DNA of 54,228 nt, from assembly GCA_039815145.1 (NCBI GenBank), contig JBCBZW010000025.1, positions 1 through 54,228 of the forward strand, written 5' to 3'. A program made the position numbers and the translations under genes. Positions 8,169 through 18,208 of the stretch are shown one piece after another (the stretch's first letter is position 1; each line of letters starts with the position of its first letter). Source of the stretch: Pseudomonadota bacterium (lineage in GTDB: Bacteria; Pseudomonadota; Gammaproteobacteria; Steroidobacterales; JBCBZW01). The notes below the pieces were generated by a model that was not told where the DNA came from, searched no databases, and saw only the letters and a list, made by a program, of their open reading frames with translations.

Positions 8169-10025
8169 TTGAAGCGTACTGTCACACGTCGGGATTTTCT
8201 GAACGGAGTCGCCCTGGGAGTTGGCGCGTCGATGGCGCCGGGGGCACTGACACGGACCTTGGATCCCCACCTCGCGCTCGCGGGCTACCCGCCGGCGAAG
8301 TCGGGCCTTCGAGGCTCTCATGCCGGCTCCTTCGAGGTCGCCCACATGCTCCGCGACGGTGGCGCCATTCCCGAGGGTGAGGACACGGGCGAGACCTACG
8401 ATCTGGTGGTGGTCGGCGGTGGCATCAGCGGCCTCTCGGCAGCCTATTTCTACCGTCAGGCTGCTGGCCGGGATGCCAGGATTCTGGTGCTGGACAATCA
8501 CGATGACTTCGGCGGTCATGCCAAGCGCAATGAATTCACCGTCGGCGATAAGCAGCTGATCGGCTACGGCGGCACCATGCTGATCGAAGCGCCGGGGGGC
8601 TACCCGGCGGTGGCCGCGCGGCTGTTGCGCGAACTCGGTATCGACACGGATCGCTTCCGCGAGGCCTATCACCACGATTTGTTCGATGATCTCGGTTTGT
8701 CGTCGGCCATCTTCCTCAATCGCGAGACCTTCGGCCGTGATCACCTCGTCGTCGGGTCTGCCGGTGACGCCAAGGTGTTGGAGCAGGCGCCCCTCACGGG
8801 GCCTACGAAGGCAGAGCTGGTACGGCTGTTTGCCGATGAGCGCCACTATCTCCACGATATGGACTCCCGCGCTCAGCTCGCCTACCTGACCGACGTGAGC
8901 TATGAGCAGTACTTGCGCGATCGTGCCGGCATCGGCGATCAGGCCCTAGCCGTGATCAAGGATATCTCTCGCGGTGTGTGGGCTATCGGGATCGATGCAT
9001 TCCCGGCCCGAGAGGCCCTGGTGAGCGGATACCCGGGCTTTGGCGATCTTGGTGAGTCGCTCTTCCCAGCGGAGGAGGGAGGCGCGGAAGACCCTCACCC
9101 GTACATCTACCATTTCCCCGACGGCAACGCGACGATCGCACGGATGCTCGTGCGCGACATGATCCCGGCGGCCGCCCCGGGCTCAACGATGGACGACATC
9201 GTACTGGCACGCTTCGACTACGGGGCCCTGGATCGCCCGGCGAATCAGGTGCGCGTTCGCCTGAACAGCACCGTCGTGCGCACCCGTCACCTGGACGACG
9301 AGCTGAGCAATCCCGTGCGCGTGACCTACGTGGAGGGCGGCAAGGCGCGCTCGGTCACTGCAGGCAAGGTGGTGCTAGCGTGCTATCACGGCATCATTCC
9401 GCACCTATGCCCGGAGATGCCGGATCCCCAGCGCAGCGAGCTAGGCCAGGCGGTGCGGGCGCCCCTGGTCTACACCAACGTCGTGCTGCGTAACTGGCAG
9501 AGCTTTGCCAACCTGGGGTTCCATCGCGCCCTGTGCTCCGGAAGCTTCTTCCACAACGTGATGCTCGACTGGCCCGTGTCCATCGGTGGCTACGACTACC
9601 CGGTGAATCCGCAGGATCCGATGGTGCTACACCTCAACCACGTGCCGGGTCAGCCAGGCCCTAGCGCCCGCGAGCAGTTTCGTGCCGGCCAACGCTCCCT
9701 CCTGACCACGTCCTTCGACACCTTCGAAGGGCACGTGCGAGATCAGCTGACGCGTATGTTAGGGCCCGGAGGCTTCGAGGCGGATCGTGATATCGCGGGC
9801 ATCACCGTAAACCGTTGGCCCCACGGCTACGCGTACGCCCACGATCCGAAGACCGATCGCATCGCCTTCGAGCCGGATTTGTGGCCGCCTGAGGAGCGCT
9901 ACTGGGAGCGCAATCGCAAGGCGTTTGGCAACATCGCCATCGCGGCCAGCGATGCGGCATCGAATGCGATGTCGGAGGCGGCTATCGAGCAGGCTCATCG
10001 CGCGGTGTCAGAGCTCGGCTCCTGA
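8169..10025 (+). CDS. Tat-exported FAD oxidoreductase, spermidine-dehydrogenase-like (copy 2)
   Basis: 618 aa from a TTG start at 8169 with GAGG 8 bp upstream. The sequence opens directly with a twin-arginine signal (VTRRDFLNGVALGVGASM). The Rossmann motif VVVGGGISGLSAAYFYR is followed by LDNHDDFGGHAKRNEF, almost the same as in copy 1. The middle block YIYHFPDGNATIARMLVRDM and the late block ITVNRWPHGYAYAHD are also shared. It is a full-length paralogue of the gene at 4660 and ends the three-gene plus-strand unit. Having two such enzymes around one ALDH suggests that they act on different amines or on successive oxidations. The start codon and close spacing point to translation from the same mRNA. 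Confidence 0.87.
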   Translation: MKRTVTRRDFLNGVALGVGASMAPGALTRTLDPHLALAGYPPAKSGLRGSHAGSFEVAHMLRDGGAIPEGEDTGETYDLVVVGGGISGLSAAYFYRQAAGRDARILVLDNHDDFGGHAKRNEFTVGDKQLIGYGGTMLIEAPGGYPAVAARLLRELGIDTDRFREAYHHDLFDDLGLSSAIFLNRETFGRDHLVVGSAGDAKVLEQAPLTGPTKAELVRLFADERHYLHDMDSRAQLAYLTDVSYEQYLRDRAGIGDQALAVIKDISRGVWAIGIDAFPAREALVSGYPGFGDLGESLFPAEEGGAEDPHPYIYHFPDGNATIARMLVRDMIPAAAPGSTMDDIVLARFDYGALDRPANQVRVRLNSTVVRTRHLDDELSNPVRVTYVEGGKARSVTAGKVVLACYHGIIPHLCPEMPDPQRSELGQAVRAPLVYTNVVLRNWQSFANLGFHRALCSGSFFHNVMLDWPVSIGGYDYPVNPQDPMVLHLNHVPGQPGPSAREQFRAGQRSLLTTSFDTFEGHVRDQLTRMLGPGGFEADRDIAGITVNRWPHGYAYAHDPKTDRIAFEPDLWPPEERYWERNRKAFGNIAIAASDAASNAMSEAAIEQAHRAVSELGS

Positions 10026-10064
10026 GGCTCCCCTGAGACTCACTGAACGCCCTTCGTGCCAGCG

Positions 10065-11669
10065 CTACCGTGCATCTTCTTCCTCGGATTCCACCAACGC
10101 AGCGAAGCCCGCGCCAGCTTCCGTCGACAAGTTGAACACCATCGACGCCCCGGCGTTGGAGATTGCCTCCACCTCGTCGTCGAACTTCGCGGTCGCGGCG
10201 ATCTCACCGGTGAACGCATCAGCACGCATACGTTCGATCACCGCCACGGTCGCGGTGCGGTTAGGCAAGGCGATCATGATGCGAAGGGGCACGGAAGGCA
10301 GCACTAGGCGCTCCCAAAAATCCGTGTCGCTCGGATCCCCCGTGATCACTTCGCGGCCAAGCCTACGGTGCAGCGCCTCGGTCACCGGATCGATGTCCAC
10401 CCCAACCACCGTGTTGCCCTCGCGCGAACGCATCGCATCGTAAGCCCCAGCCCCGACGCCCCCCATACCGATCACCATCGTGCGGTAGGACGACAGATCG
10501 ATCCGATCGTCCTCGGGAATACGCGAGCGGCGCTGCATCGCCTTGAAGCGCCCCGAGTGGTTCGCGTAGAGCGGCTTGGCCACCGCGCTCAAGCCAGCGG
10601 CCACCACGAAGGAGAGGGCCAGGGCGACGGCCAGCGCGACCAACCAATCCGCCCCAAGCCAACCGTTGCTTACGGCGATCGCGGTGACGATCAGACCAAA
10701 CTCGCTGAAGTTGGTGAGATTTGCGGAGGCGACCAGCGCCGTTCGCGCGCGCAAGCGGAAGAGCAACATGAGGGCGAAGAACAACGCCCCCTTGAGCAGG
10801 ATCAAGGGCGTCAATGCGGCCCCGAGCAATAGCGTATCGATCGTCCACTGCGTGTTCAGGCCGATCGACAGAAAGAACCCGAGTAGGAAGAGGTCCTTGA
10901 ACCCGAACAGAGCCTTGCCCATCTCGTCGGCCTTGGCGTGGGTGCCGATGAGCACCCCTAGGATGAGCGCGCCGAGATCGCCCTTCAGCCCCGCCCACTC
11001 GAACACCTCGGCGCCGCCGAGGGCCAGGAGCAAGCCGTACAGCACGAGCAACTCGCCGTGGCCCGCGCGCTTGAGCACGGCGTGGAGCACCGAGCGCAGG
11101 GGGATGAGGAGCACCAGGGCAGCGGCCCAGGGCGTGGGCAACTTGCCCGTGGATGCCGCCAGGAACAACACGGCGAACACGTCTTGCACGATCAGGATGC
11201 CGATGGCGGCGCGCCCGTGCAGGGCGGTCACCTCGCCGCTGTCCTCGAGCACCTTCACCACGAAGACCGTGCTGGAGAAGCTCAGGGCGAAGGCCAACAG
11301 ACTCGCCTGTTGCCAGCTCAGCCCCGTGAGCGCGCCCACACCGACGCTGCCCAGCCACAGGAAGAGCAGCGCACCGAACAGGATCGTAAGGCCCGTGTGG
11401 GCGAAGGTGACGCCCCACACGTGGGGCCGCAGAAGCGTGCGCAGATTGAGCTTCAAGCCGACGGTGAACAGGAGCAGGGTGATGCCCAGGTCCGACAGCT
11501 TGGCGAGCACCTCACCGGAGGCACCACCGCTGGCCTTGAGCAGGAAGCCTGCGGCCAGAAAGCCCACTAGGGGAGGAATGCCGAGCGCGCGCGAGGCCAG
11601 CCCGCACGCGAAGGCCAGCGCGATCCACACGATATCGCCGAAGGCGATTGCTACCCAGTCGAATTCCAT
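10065..11669 (-). CDS. Kef-type monovalent cation:proton antiporter with RCK/TrkA-N domain
   Basis: 534 aa. The first 370 residues or so form a hydrophobic CPA2 antiporter domain of about a dozen helices, including SFSSTVFVVKVLEDSG and GLKGDLGALILGVLIGTH. A cytosolic NAD-binding TrkA-N domain follows, with the glycine motif MVIGMGGVGAGAYDAM near residue 390 and GVDIDPVTE as the adenosine-binding strand end. It would exchange K+ or Na+ for protons across the inner membrane, with NAD(H) or an electrophile signal gating the RCK domain. The canonical glutathione-sensor details cannot be confirmed by eye. It is convergent with the flavoprotein at 8169, and 92 bp downstream of the CPBP gene on the same strand. 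Confidence 0.88.
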   Translation of the reverse strand: MEFDWVAIAFGDIVWIALAFACGLASRALGIPPLVGFLAAGFLLKASGGASGEVLAKLSDLGITLLLFTVGLKLNLRTLLRPHVWGVTFAHTGLTILFGALLFLWLGSVGVGALTGLSWQQASLLAFALSFSSTVFVVKVLEDSGEVTALHGRAAIGILIVQDVFAVLFLAASTGKLPTPWAAALVLLIPLRSVLHAVLKRAGHGELLVLYGLLLALGGAEVFEWAGLKGDLGALILGVLIGTHAKADEMGKALFGFKDLFLLGFFLSIGLNTQWTIDTLLLGAALTPLILLKGALFFALMLLFRLRARTALVASANLTNFSEFGLIVTAIAVSNGWLGADWLVALAVALALSFVVAAGLSAVAKPLYANHSGRFKAMQRRSRIPEDDRIDLSSYRTMVIGMGGVGAGAYDAMRSREGNTVVGVDIDPVTEALHRRLGREVITGDPSDTDFWERLVLPSVPLRIMIALPNRTATVAVIERMRADAFTGEIAATAKFDDEVEAISNAGASMVFNLSTEAGAGFAALVESEEEDAR

Positions 11670-11761
11670 CGTGGCGCCGGTCCGTCGGGCGAGTCGCCAA
11701 CGCTCATGCTACGCCAAGCCCACCCGCCACTCCCAGCGCGACGACTGCGTATTGACGACCG

Positions 11762-12658
11762 TCACCCCGCGCCGTCGGGCTCAGGCCTTCGGACGATCGC
11801 GCGCTGGCGATACCACGCGATCCCACCCCAGCCCGCCAACAGCACCGCGAACCCCGCGGCACCGAGCAGGCCGCTGTGGGGCCATACGGGCGTCGGCACG
11901 AACAGCAGTCCGATGCCGGTGCCAGCGTTCACCGCGCCGTGCATCGCGCCCGCGGCCCAGATGTTGCCCCCGCCCTCACGCACAAGGGTGAAGTAGGGCG
12001 CGAAGAGCACGGTCCAGGCGATCATCAAGGCAACACCCAAGAGGCCAAGACCGGGGTAGTTGTGTCCCATGAGCACGATGGGCGCGTGCCACAGGCCCCA
12101 CAGCAGCCCGGTGATCAACGACACGCGCCAGAAGCCGAGGTGCGCGAGGCGCGTGTAGAGCCAACCGCGCCACCCGAGTTCTTCATTGAAGGTGATCAGG
12201 ACCGTGTTGATCACGATGCCGACGGGCAGGTTCACCGCCAGGGTCAGCCACAGCAGCTGCTCGGGCGATACGGGAAGCGATGCCCCTGCCGCCTGCGCCG
12301 CCGCACTCGCCTGCGCGTGCAAGCGCGCCGCGGCGTCGGCCGGCGGCGCGCCAAGTACCACCAGGATTAGCGAGGTGGCGAGCACGATCAGTAGCAGCGG
12401 CAGCCCCCATCCGATCGCGACCCAGCGCACGGTGCGCCCCCATCGGAAGGGCGTGAGGCCCAAGGTGCGTAGGAACGCCCCGCGATCGAACAGGGCCGTG
12501 GCCAGCACGGCCCCCACGGCGGGCCCGAACATGTAGGCGAGCAACGCCGCGGCCACCAGGGGCGGCGGCGCGCCGGCGAGGCCCCCTGCCCCGTGCAGCC
12601 CCAGCGCGATCGCCCAACTGACGCCGAAGGTGGCGAGGAGAAAGGTCAGCATTCGCAT
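11762..12658 (-). CDS. CPBP family intramembrane glutamic endopeptidase
   Basis: 298 aa, strongly hydrophobic with about eight membrane segments. The diagnostic motif EExxxR is present as NEELGWRGWLYTRL, followed by the second motif with its conserved histidine, LWGLWHAPIVLMGHN, and a late HGAVNAG. These are the catalytic glutamates and histidines of the ABI/CAAX-protease family. Bacterial members have varied roles: peptide processing, immunity to bacteriocins and regulation. Nothing nearby fixes the substrate. It is transcribed away from the DUF6436 gene and towards the Kef-type antiporter, with which it may be cotranscribed. Confidence 0.88.
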   Translation of the reverse strand: MRMLTFLLATFGVSWAIALGLHGAGGLAGAPPPLVAAALLAYMFGPAVGAVLATALFDRGAFLRTLGLTPFRWGRTVRWVAIGWGLPLLLIVLATSLILVVLGAPPADAAARLHAQASAAAQAAGASLPVSPEQLLWLTLAVNLPVGIVINTVLITFNEELGWRGWLYTRLAHLGFWRVSLITGLLWGLWHAPIVLMGHNYPGLGLLGVALMIAWTVLFAPYFTLVREGGGNIWAAGAMHGAVNAGTGIGLLFVPTPVWPHSGLLGAAGFAVLLAGWGGIAWYRQRAIVRRPEPDGAG

Positions 12659-12832
12659 ATCGATCGCGCTCCGCTTATTTCGATGAATTACTAATTAGCA
12701 AAAATACGAAATAAGAGCAACACCTGAGCGGTGGGAGCGTGCCTTTGTCGATCAGCACACAAACGCGGGCATTTCCCTCAAGGCACTACTCCGCGCGCCG
12801 TTATCCGAAGAAGGATCGCTACGAGTACGCCC

Positions 12833-13456
12833 ATGGCCGCCACTCCATCGACAGTGCTGGACCCGATCGCCCCTGCCCCCAGGCGCGGTGCGCAGCCCCT
12901 CGCCTGGGTACTGGTCGCCGGCTGGCTGCTCAGCGCGAGTGTGCTGCTGTGGCACTTCGGCCCCGGCGCCCAGGCCCTGTGGTCCTCAGACCCCAACGAC
13001 GGCCGCGCCGCCTTCGTCTTCGACCGCGACGCCATCGCCCAAGCCCTGGCTACGCGTGCCGCCCTGCTCGTGCCCGCTCCGTACGAGGCCACGGTGTTGC
13101 ACATTGCCGCCGAGGACTGCCGGTGCAGCAAACGCAGCAAGCCGCATCGCCAACGCATCGAGGCGGCTTACGCGGACCAGGGGGTGCGCTTTGTAAGCGT
13201 GTCGCCCGACGATCCGTTCTCGGCTGCCTTGCGCCAGGCGGTACCCGCCGCCCCCGCGGCGGTGGTGCTCGATCACACCGGTCGTGTGCTGTACGCAGGG
13301 CCCTACTCGAACGATGGCATGTGCCTGCCCCGCGGCGGCCAAGGCGCGGTGGAAGCCAGCCTGCAGGCGCTCCTCGACGGCGACGCACCCCCGATCTTCA
13401 ACCCCCTCGGCGTCGGCTGCCTCTGCGCCCGCGCCGCGAACGACACTCACTCCTGA
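12833..13456 (+). CDS. DUF6436 domain-containing, membrane-anchored thioredoxin-fold-like protein
   Basis: 207 aa from ATG 12833. An upstream extension to 12731 would add a charged, non-conserved leader, so this start is preferred. After about 20 residues there is one transmembrane helix ([20 protein letters not shown]). A soluble domain with a redox-type CxC motif ([16 protein letters not shown]) follows, and then [16 protein letters not shown], as in thioredoxin-like folds. I believe it belongs to DUF6436, which has no experimental function known to me. Two further cysteines occur at the C-terminus (GCLCARA). It precedes the chemotaxis receptor by 13 bp and may be cotranscribed with it. Confidence 0.72.
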   Translation: MAATPSTVLDPIAPAPRRGAQPLAWVLVAGWLLSASVLLWHFGPGAQALWSSDPNDGRAAFVFDRDAIAQALATRAALLVPAPYEATVLHIAAEDCRCSKRSKPHRQRIEAAYADQGVRFVSVSPDDPFSAALRQAVPAAPAAVVLDHTGRVLYAGPYSNDGMCLPRGGQGAVEASLQALLDGDAPPIFNPLGVGCLCARAANDTHS

Positions 13457-13469
13457 GCACGCCTGCCTT

Positions 13470-14870
13470 ATGAAGCTATTCGTAAACTCGAACGACGCCA
13501 AGACGCTCACCCCCCTTTGGGCGCAAGCCGACCGCCTCATGCTCGGCGTGATGGGTTTGCTGACCTTGGTAAGCCTGGGGCTCGCCCCCTGGTACGGCAC
13601 CTGGCTGGAGGCGCTGTTGATCGCGGTGCCGACGCTTGGGATCACCGCCTTCCTCGTCATCACCCAAGGCGGGGCGCTGCTGACCCGCTTGCACATGGGG
13701 GCGAGCTTCATGCTGATGAGCGCCCTGCACATCCACCAGGGCCACGGGATGATCGAACTGCACTTCGGCGTGTTCGTGTCCCTCGCCATCCTGCTCGTCT
13801 ACCGCGACTGGCGCCCGGTGGTGACCGCTGCCGGCGTCATCGCCGTGCATCACCTGGCCTTCAGCCTCCTGCACGGCGCTGGCGTCTGGGTGTTCCCCGA
13901 GGGCGGCAACCTCGCCATCGTGCTCGTGCACGCCGCCTACGTGGTGGTGGAGACGGCCATCGTGGTCTACCTCGGGGGGGTGTTGCTGGAGGAGTATCTG
14001 AAGTCCCAGCACGTGGCAGACGACTCGCGGCGCGCGGCCGAGCGCCAGACCCACACGATCGATCAGGTACGCGCCACGGCCAGCGAACTCCTCGACCTCA
14101 ACCATCGCCTGGGCGATACGGCCCGCACCGCCTCCGCCGCAGCGGCGCAGCAGGCCTCGAGCATCGATGAGACCTCAGCGCACTTGAACGAGATCAGCCA
14201 GTCCGTGCATCAGTGCACGGAGAACGCGCGTCTCACCGACGAGATCTCGGGCCAGGCGGCCCGCGAAGCCGAGGAGGGCAGCCAAGCCATGCGCGACACC
14301 GTCGCGTCCATGCATTCGATCGCGCGCAAGATCCATATTGTCGACGAGATCGCCAGCCGCACCGATCTACTCGCCCTCAACGCCGCCGTCGAGGCCGCCC
14401 GCGTGGGCGAGAAGGGCAAGGGATTCGCTGTGGTCGCGCACGAGGTGCGCAAGCTCGCCGAACGTAGCCAGGCGGCCGCTAAGGAGATCGGCACGGTGGC
14501 CAGCGAGAGCGTGGAGCTCACCGAGCGCACCAGTCGCCTGATCGAGGGCATGGTGCCGTCGATTCAGCGCACCTCGATGCTTGTTCGGGAGATCGCTGCG
14601 GCCTGCGCGGAGCAGTCTACCGGTGTGCAGCAGATCAGCGACGCCGTGACCGACCTGACGCAGGTGGCCGGCAGCAACGCGGAGGCGGTGGAGGCCTTGA
14701 ATCGCTCAGCCTCGCAGATGGAAACGCTCGCCGCCCAGTTGGGGGATATCGCTGGCGGCGCTCAGCAGCAGGTGGCGCAGGTGGTCGATTCGGGCAGTGA
14801 CGACGAGGGCGGCGCGCCGGAGGGGGATGACCTCGCCGTGTGGATGCTGTCGGACGCTGCGTCCGCCTGA
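13470..14870 (+). CDS. Methyl-accepting chemotaxis protein with multi-helix membrane sensor
   Basis: 466 aa from ATG 13470; a longer frame from 13284 only overlaps the preceding gene. Residues 20-190 or so hold about six transmembrane helices with almost no periplasmic domain, including the histidine-containing stretch [17 protein letters not shown] and [21 protein letters not shown] long coiled coil follows, and the receptor hairpin tip is well conserved ([20 protein letters not shown], then [16 protein letters not shown]). It should signal through CheA/CheW, sensing something within or close to the membrane (for instance redox state or a hydrophobic ligand), which is inference. No che genes are in the window. 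Confidence 0.9.
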   Translation: MKLFVNSNDAKTLTPLWAQADRLMLGVMGLLTLVSLGLAPWYGTWLEALLIAVPTLGITAFLVITQGGALLTRLHMGASFMLMSALHIHQGHGMIELHFGVFVSLAILLVYRDWRPVVTAAGVIAVHHLAFSLLHGAGVWVFPEGGNLAIVLVHAAYVVVETAIVVYLGGVLLEEYLKSQHVADDSRRAAERQTHTIDQVRATASELLDLNHRLGDTARTASAAAAQQASSIDETSAHLNEISQSVHQCTENARLTDEISGQAAREAEEGSQAMRDTVASMHSIARKIHIVDEIASRTDLLALNAAVEAARVGEKGKGFAVVAHEVRKLAERSQAAAKEIGTVASESVELTERTSRLIEGMVPSIQRTSMLVREIAAACAEQSTGVQQISDAVTDLTQVAGSNAEAVEALNRSASQMETLAAQLGDIAGGAQQQVAQVVDSGSDDEGGAPEGDDLAVWMLSDAASA

Positions 14871-14883
14871 GCGAGCACCCTCG

Positions 14884-15369
14884 CTAGGGCGCGCGCATCC
14901 CGTCGAGCTCCAACACGCCCTCCTCTTCGATCCGGATCGCCGGCAGCAGCGCGCTCACGTCGAGGCGCGCTGCGAGGCGCCAACGCACGTCCGTGTCGTT
15001 GCCGCGGAGCATCCCACTCACGAAACGCATGCTGTCGATCACGTTCAAGGTGGCGGGCAGCACGATGTTCGCTTCGCCGTAGCCCTCCACCTCGGGCAGG
15101 TTGTTGGCCACGCCCTCCACCACCTCGAGATCGTTGAGGAAGAGGCGATAGCTCATGCCGCGCATGGACAGGGATGAGGCGTTCGGGTTGACCACCAGCA
15201 GGTCGATCTCAAAGCGCGGTACCAGCTGATTGCCCTGGGACGAGGACAGGGGCCGCACCCCGAGCACGCGCACCGAGGGCGCTTCGAACTGAGGGTTGAG
15301 GGTGGAACAGCCGCTGGCCAACAAGGCCAGGACACCGAGCGTGAGAGCCGACAGGAGTGATCGCATCAT
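14884..15369 (-). CDS. LEA type 2 family lipoprotein
   Basis: 161 aa from ATG 15369 (or the adjacent ATG 15366). A short signal peptide ends in a lipobox, LALLASGC, so the mature protein is a lipoprotein anchored at C20 or so. The rest has a beta-sandwich (LEA14/WHy-like) pattern: FEIDLLVVNPNASSLSMRGM and YRLFLNDLEVVEGVAN. WHy-type lipoproteins are widespread, and their roles in envelope or desiccation stress are poorly defined. A longer reading from 15435 would put an arginine-rich tail before the signal peptide, so it was rejected. It converges with the chemotaxis gene and diverges from the histidine kinase. Confidence 0.8.
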   Translation of the reverse strand: MMRSLLSALTLGVLALLASGCSTLNPQFEAPSVRVLGVRPLSSSQGNQLVPRFEIDLLVVNPNASSLSMRGMSYRLFLNDLEVVEGVANNLPEVEGYGEANIVLPATLNVIDSMRFVSGMLRGNDTDVRWRLAARLDVSALLPAIRIEEEGVLELDGMRAP

Positions 15370-15537
15370 GCGCGGAGTATAGCGGCGCTCACGGCGCTTC
15401 GCCCGCGATCGCCAGCACCGGTCAGACCAAAGCACGCCTCACGCAAGGTTCGACGCCTGATCGTGTCGAGGCTCTAACGCGCAAGGCTACGTAGCGGTAC
15501 CGTACACTACGGATAACGGTCACGGACGAGGATCCCG

Positions 15538-18195
15538 ATGCTTCCAGGATTCCCAGCTGCCAGAGGACTTGGCCGCGCCCGAGCGCTAGCGGGGGCGATC
15601 GCGCTGCTGGCGCTGCTCGCCCTGACCTCCCACGCCCAATCCCTGCGCGAGCGCATCGACCAGACCCTGAACGGCCAACTTACCGTCGCCGAGCGCATCG
15701 CCGTGCTGGACGAGGTGTTCCAGGGGCTCGAGGCCACCGCCGAGTCGGACCCGCAGCTCCTCGGCCACGCCTACGTCGCCCGCGGCTACGTGTTCCTCCA
15801 GGCAGGGCGTCTCGAGGAAGGCATCGCGGTACTGAACGAAGGCATGGCACGAGTGCCCGCCGCGCAGGCACCGAACGAACACGTCAACCTGCGTTCGATG
15901 CGCGCGGCCTCGCTGCTAGCGGCGGGCCGCACAGAGCAGTCGGTCGATGAGTACGAGTCGATTCTCGCCAACCTTCCCGAGACGGTCGATCCCAGTATCG
16001 AACTTCGCGCACGGGCCAACTACGCCAGCGCCCTGTTCGAATCGGGCCGCATCCTTGCAGCCTCCGAAGTGTTGCGCGAGTCAATCCCGAACGCCGAGTC
16101 CCTCGGCAACGATCGCATGGCCCTGGGGCTTGCTAACAACCTGCTCGTGATCCTGATACAACGCGGCCTGCATGAGGATGCTCAAGAGTGGCTGGAACGC
16201 CTCACACCGCTGCGCCAACGCGCGAACGACCTTTCCCTGTTGAATTCCCTACGCTTGCACGAGCTCGAACTACAACGGATCTTCGGCGATGCCCAAGGCG
16301 CTGCGGACGGCCTAAGAGAATTTGTGGCAAGTGACACGCCGGGTAACGCCTCGGTGATCGGAAACGCCTACGAGTATCTTGGCGACGCCGAACGCGAGCT
16401 TGGTCACCTCGTCGCGGCCGAAGCTGCCGGCCGTCGCGCCATCGAACTCCTTGAGAAAGTACCTTGGGAGTTGCCGGAGGCACACATCTCCCTGGCGCGA
16501 ACACTGCTGGCAAAGGAACAACCGGCGCAGGCCGAGGCCGTACTCGACGCGATCTCCACCACCGCCCAACTCTCCCCCGCACGCACCAGCACCATCGCCA
16601 GCCTGCGCCTCGAAGCGCAGCTGCGTCAGGCTGGCCTCGACCGGTCGACGGCGCAGCTACAACAGCTGCTGCAGGCGGTGGAGGATGACCGACAGGTCGA
16701 CTCCCTCGACTACACGCGGTACTACGACGCGCGCCTGGAGGCCCAACGTCAGCAATCGCAGATCGCTCGCATGCGTGAGGCGGAAGCGCTGCTGGCCGCG
16801 GAAGCCGAAGCTGCCGAAGCGCGCGCCCGCGAACTGGAGACCCGCCAAGCCGCCCTGCGCGATCACCGCAACATGGTGCTCGCCCTGATGCTCCTGGGCT
16901 GCGCGGCCGTGCTGGCCACGCTCTACAGCCTCAACCGCCGTCAGTATCAGCGCAAGCTGCTGGAGGGCGAACAGGAACGCAATCGCCAGCTAAGCGTCGC
17001 CGTGGAAGAACAGGCGGTGCAACTGAAGCGGCAACTGAGTGAACAGGCGGACATGGAGCACGCCCTGCACGAGAAGAAGCACACGGAGCAAATCGGCCAG
17101 ATCGCCGGCAACGTGGCCCACGACTTCAACAACCTGCTGCAGGTGATCTCCTCAGCGAACGAGACCCTCGATCAGCAGTTCACCGAGCCTGCGGCGCGCG
17201 ACATGCTGCGGGCCTCGAACCAATCGGTGGCCTATGCACGGGCGATGACGCGACAGCTCCTCGCCTACGCGCGCCAGCAGGAACTCGTGCCGAGGCCCGT
17301 GGATGTGGTGGGCCTCCTACGCGACAGTCGAACGCTTTTCCGCTCGGCTGTAGGCGAAGAAGTCACGATCGAATACGAGCTTCCCGACACCGCGGTGGCC
17401 ATGCTGGATGCGTCCAAACTCACCTCCGCCGTACTGAACCTCCTGACCAACGCGGCGGACGCCATGCCCGCGGGCGGCACGGTACGTGTGACGGTCAGCG
17501 AGCCTGCGTGGGGAGCGCAGTGCGCCGAGGAGTGGCCATCCCTGGCCCCTGGCGACTACGTGGTGATTCGCGTGTCCGACACGGGCACGGGCATGGACGC
17601 GACCACCCAGGATCAGGCCTGCGAACCCTTCTACAGCACGAAGGCCGAACACGCCGGCACTGGCCTCGGGTTGAGTTCGGTCTACGGCTTCGTGCGTCAG
17701 ACCGGCGGCGACCTGCGCATCGTGAGCGCGCCGACGCGAGGCACCACGGTCAGCCTCGCTGTGCCTGCGGCCGCGAGTGCACCCCCGGTACCGTTGGCTC
17801 ACGAGGCACGTGCGGAGCCCACCCCGGCGAGCGCAGGCGAACGCGTGCTCGTGGTGGAGGACAACGACCTCGTGGCAGGCTCCCTGTGCGCCATCCTCGA
17901 GAGCATGGTCGCCGAGGTGCAGCACGTGAGCTCGGCGGATGAAGCGATCGCCCACCTCAGCGCAGGCAACGACTACGACTTCGTGCTCTCAGACGTGAGG
18001 ATGCCCGGCGAACACGACGGCTACGACCTGGCCCGGTGGCTGGAAGAGCATCGCCCGTCGATGGCCACGATACTCATGAGCGGCTTCAACGATCACCTCG
18101 ACGAAGACAGCCCCTACCGCATGATCAACAAACCCTTCTCCCGCGCCGAACTGCGCGAGGCGATGCGATCGGCGGAGCCCCTGACGTCAAGCTAA
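15538..18195 (+). CDS. Hybrid sensor histidine kinase/response regulator with TPR sensor domain
   Basis: 885 aa. An N-terminal signal sequence (ALAGAIALLALLALTSHAQ) precedes a helical TPR-like region of about 390 residues predicted to lie in the periplasm. A transmembrane helix (MVLALMLLGCAAVLATLYSL) and a charged coiled coil follow. The phosphoacceptor region is IAGNVAHDFNNLLQVI. HATPase motifs are N-box LLTNAADAMPAGG, G1 VSDTGTGMD and G2 GTGLGLSSVYGFVRQ. A C-terminal receiver domain starts at RVLVVEDNDL, with the acceptor Asp in LSDVRMPGE and the Lys in INKPFSRAEL. No separate response regulator adjoins it, so the phosphorelay output is elsewhere. The MarR gene is convergent, not an obvious partner. 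Confidence 0.9.
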   Translation: MLPGFPAARGLGRARALAGAIALLALLALTSHAQSLRERIDQTLNGQLTVAERIAVLDEVFQGLEATAESDPQLLGHAYVARGYVFLQAGRLEEGIAVLNEGMARVPAAQAPNEHVNLRSMRAASLLAAGRTEQSVDEYESILANLPETVDPSIELRARANYASALFESGRILAASEVLRESIPNAESLGNDRMALGLANNLLVILIQRGLHEDAQEWLERLTPLRQRANDLSLLNSLRLHELELQRIFGDAQGAADGLREFVASDTPGNASVIGNAYEYLGDAERELGHLVAAEAAGRRAIELLEKVPWELPEAHISLARTLLAKEQPAQAEAVLDAISTTAQLSPARTSTIASLRLEAQLRQAGLDRSTAQLQQLLQAVEDDRQVDSLDYTRYYDARLEAQRQQSQIARMREAEALLAAEAEAAEARARELETRQAALRDHRNMVLALMLLGCAAVLATLYSLNRRQYQRKLLEGEQERNRQLSVAVEEQAVQLKRQLSEQADMEHALHEKKHTEQIGQIAGNVAHDFNNLLQVISSANETLDQQFTEPAARDMLRASNQSVAYARAMTRQLLAYARQQELVPRPVDVVGLLRDSRTLFRSAVGEEVTIEYELPDTAVAMLDASKLTSAVLNLLTNAADAMPAGGTVRVTVSEPAWGAQCAEEWPSLAPGDYVVIRVSDTGTGMDATTQDQACEPFYSTKAEHAGTGLGLSSVYGFVRQTGGDLRIVSAPTRGTTVSLAVPAAASAPPVPLAHEARAEPTPASAGERVLVVEDNDLVAGSLCAILESMVAEVQHVSSADEAIAHLSAGNDYDFVLSDVRMPGEHDGYDLARWLEEHRPSMATILMSGFNDHLDEDSPYRMINKPFSRAELREAMRSAEPLTSS

Positions 18196-18208
18196 TGCCC
18201 GCGCAGGG

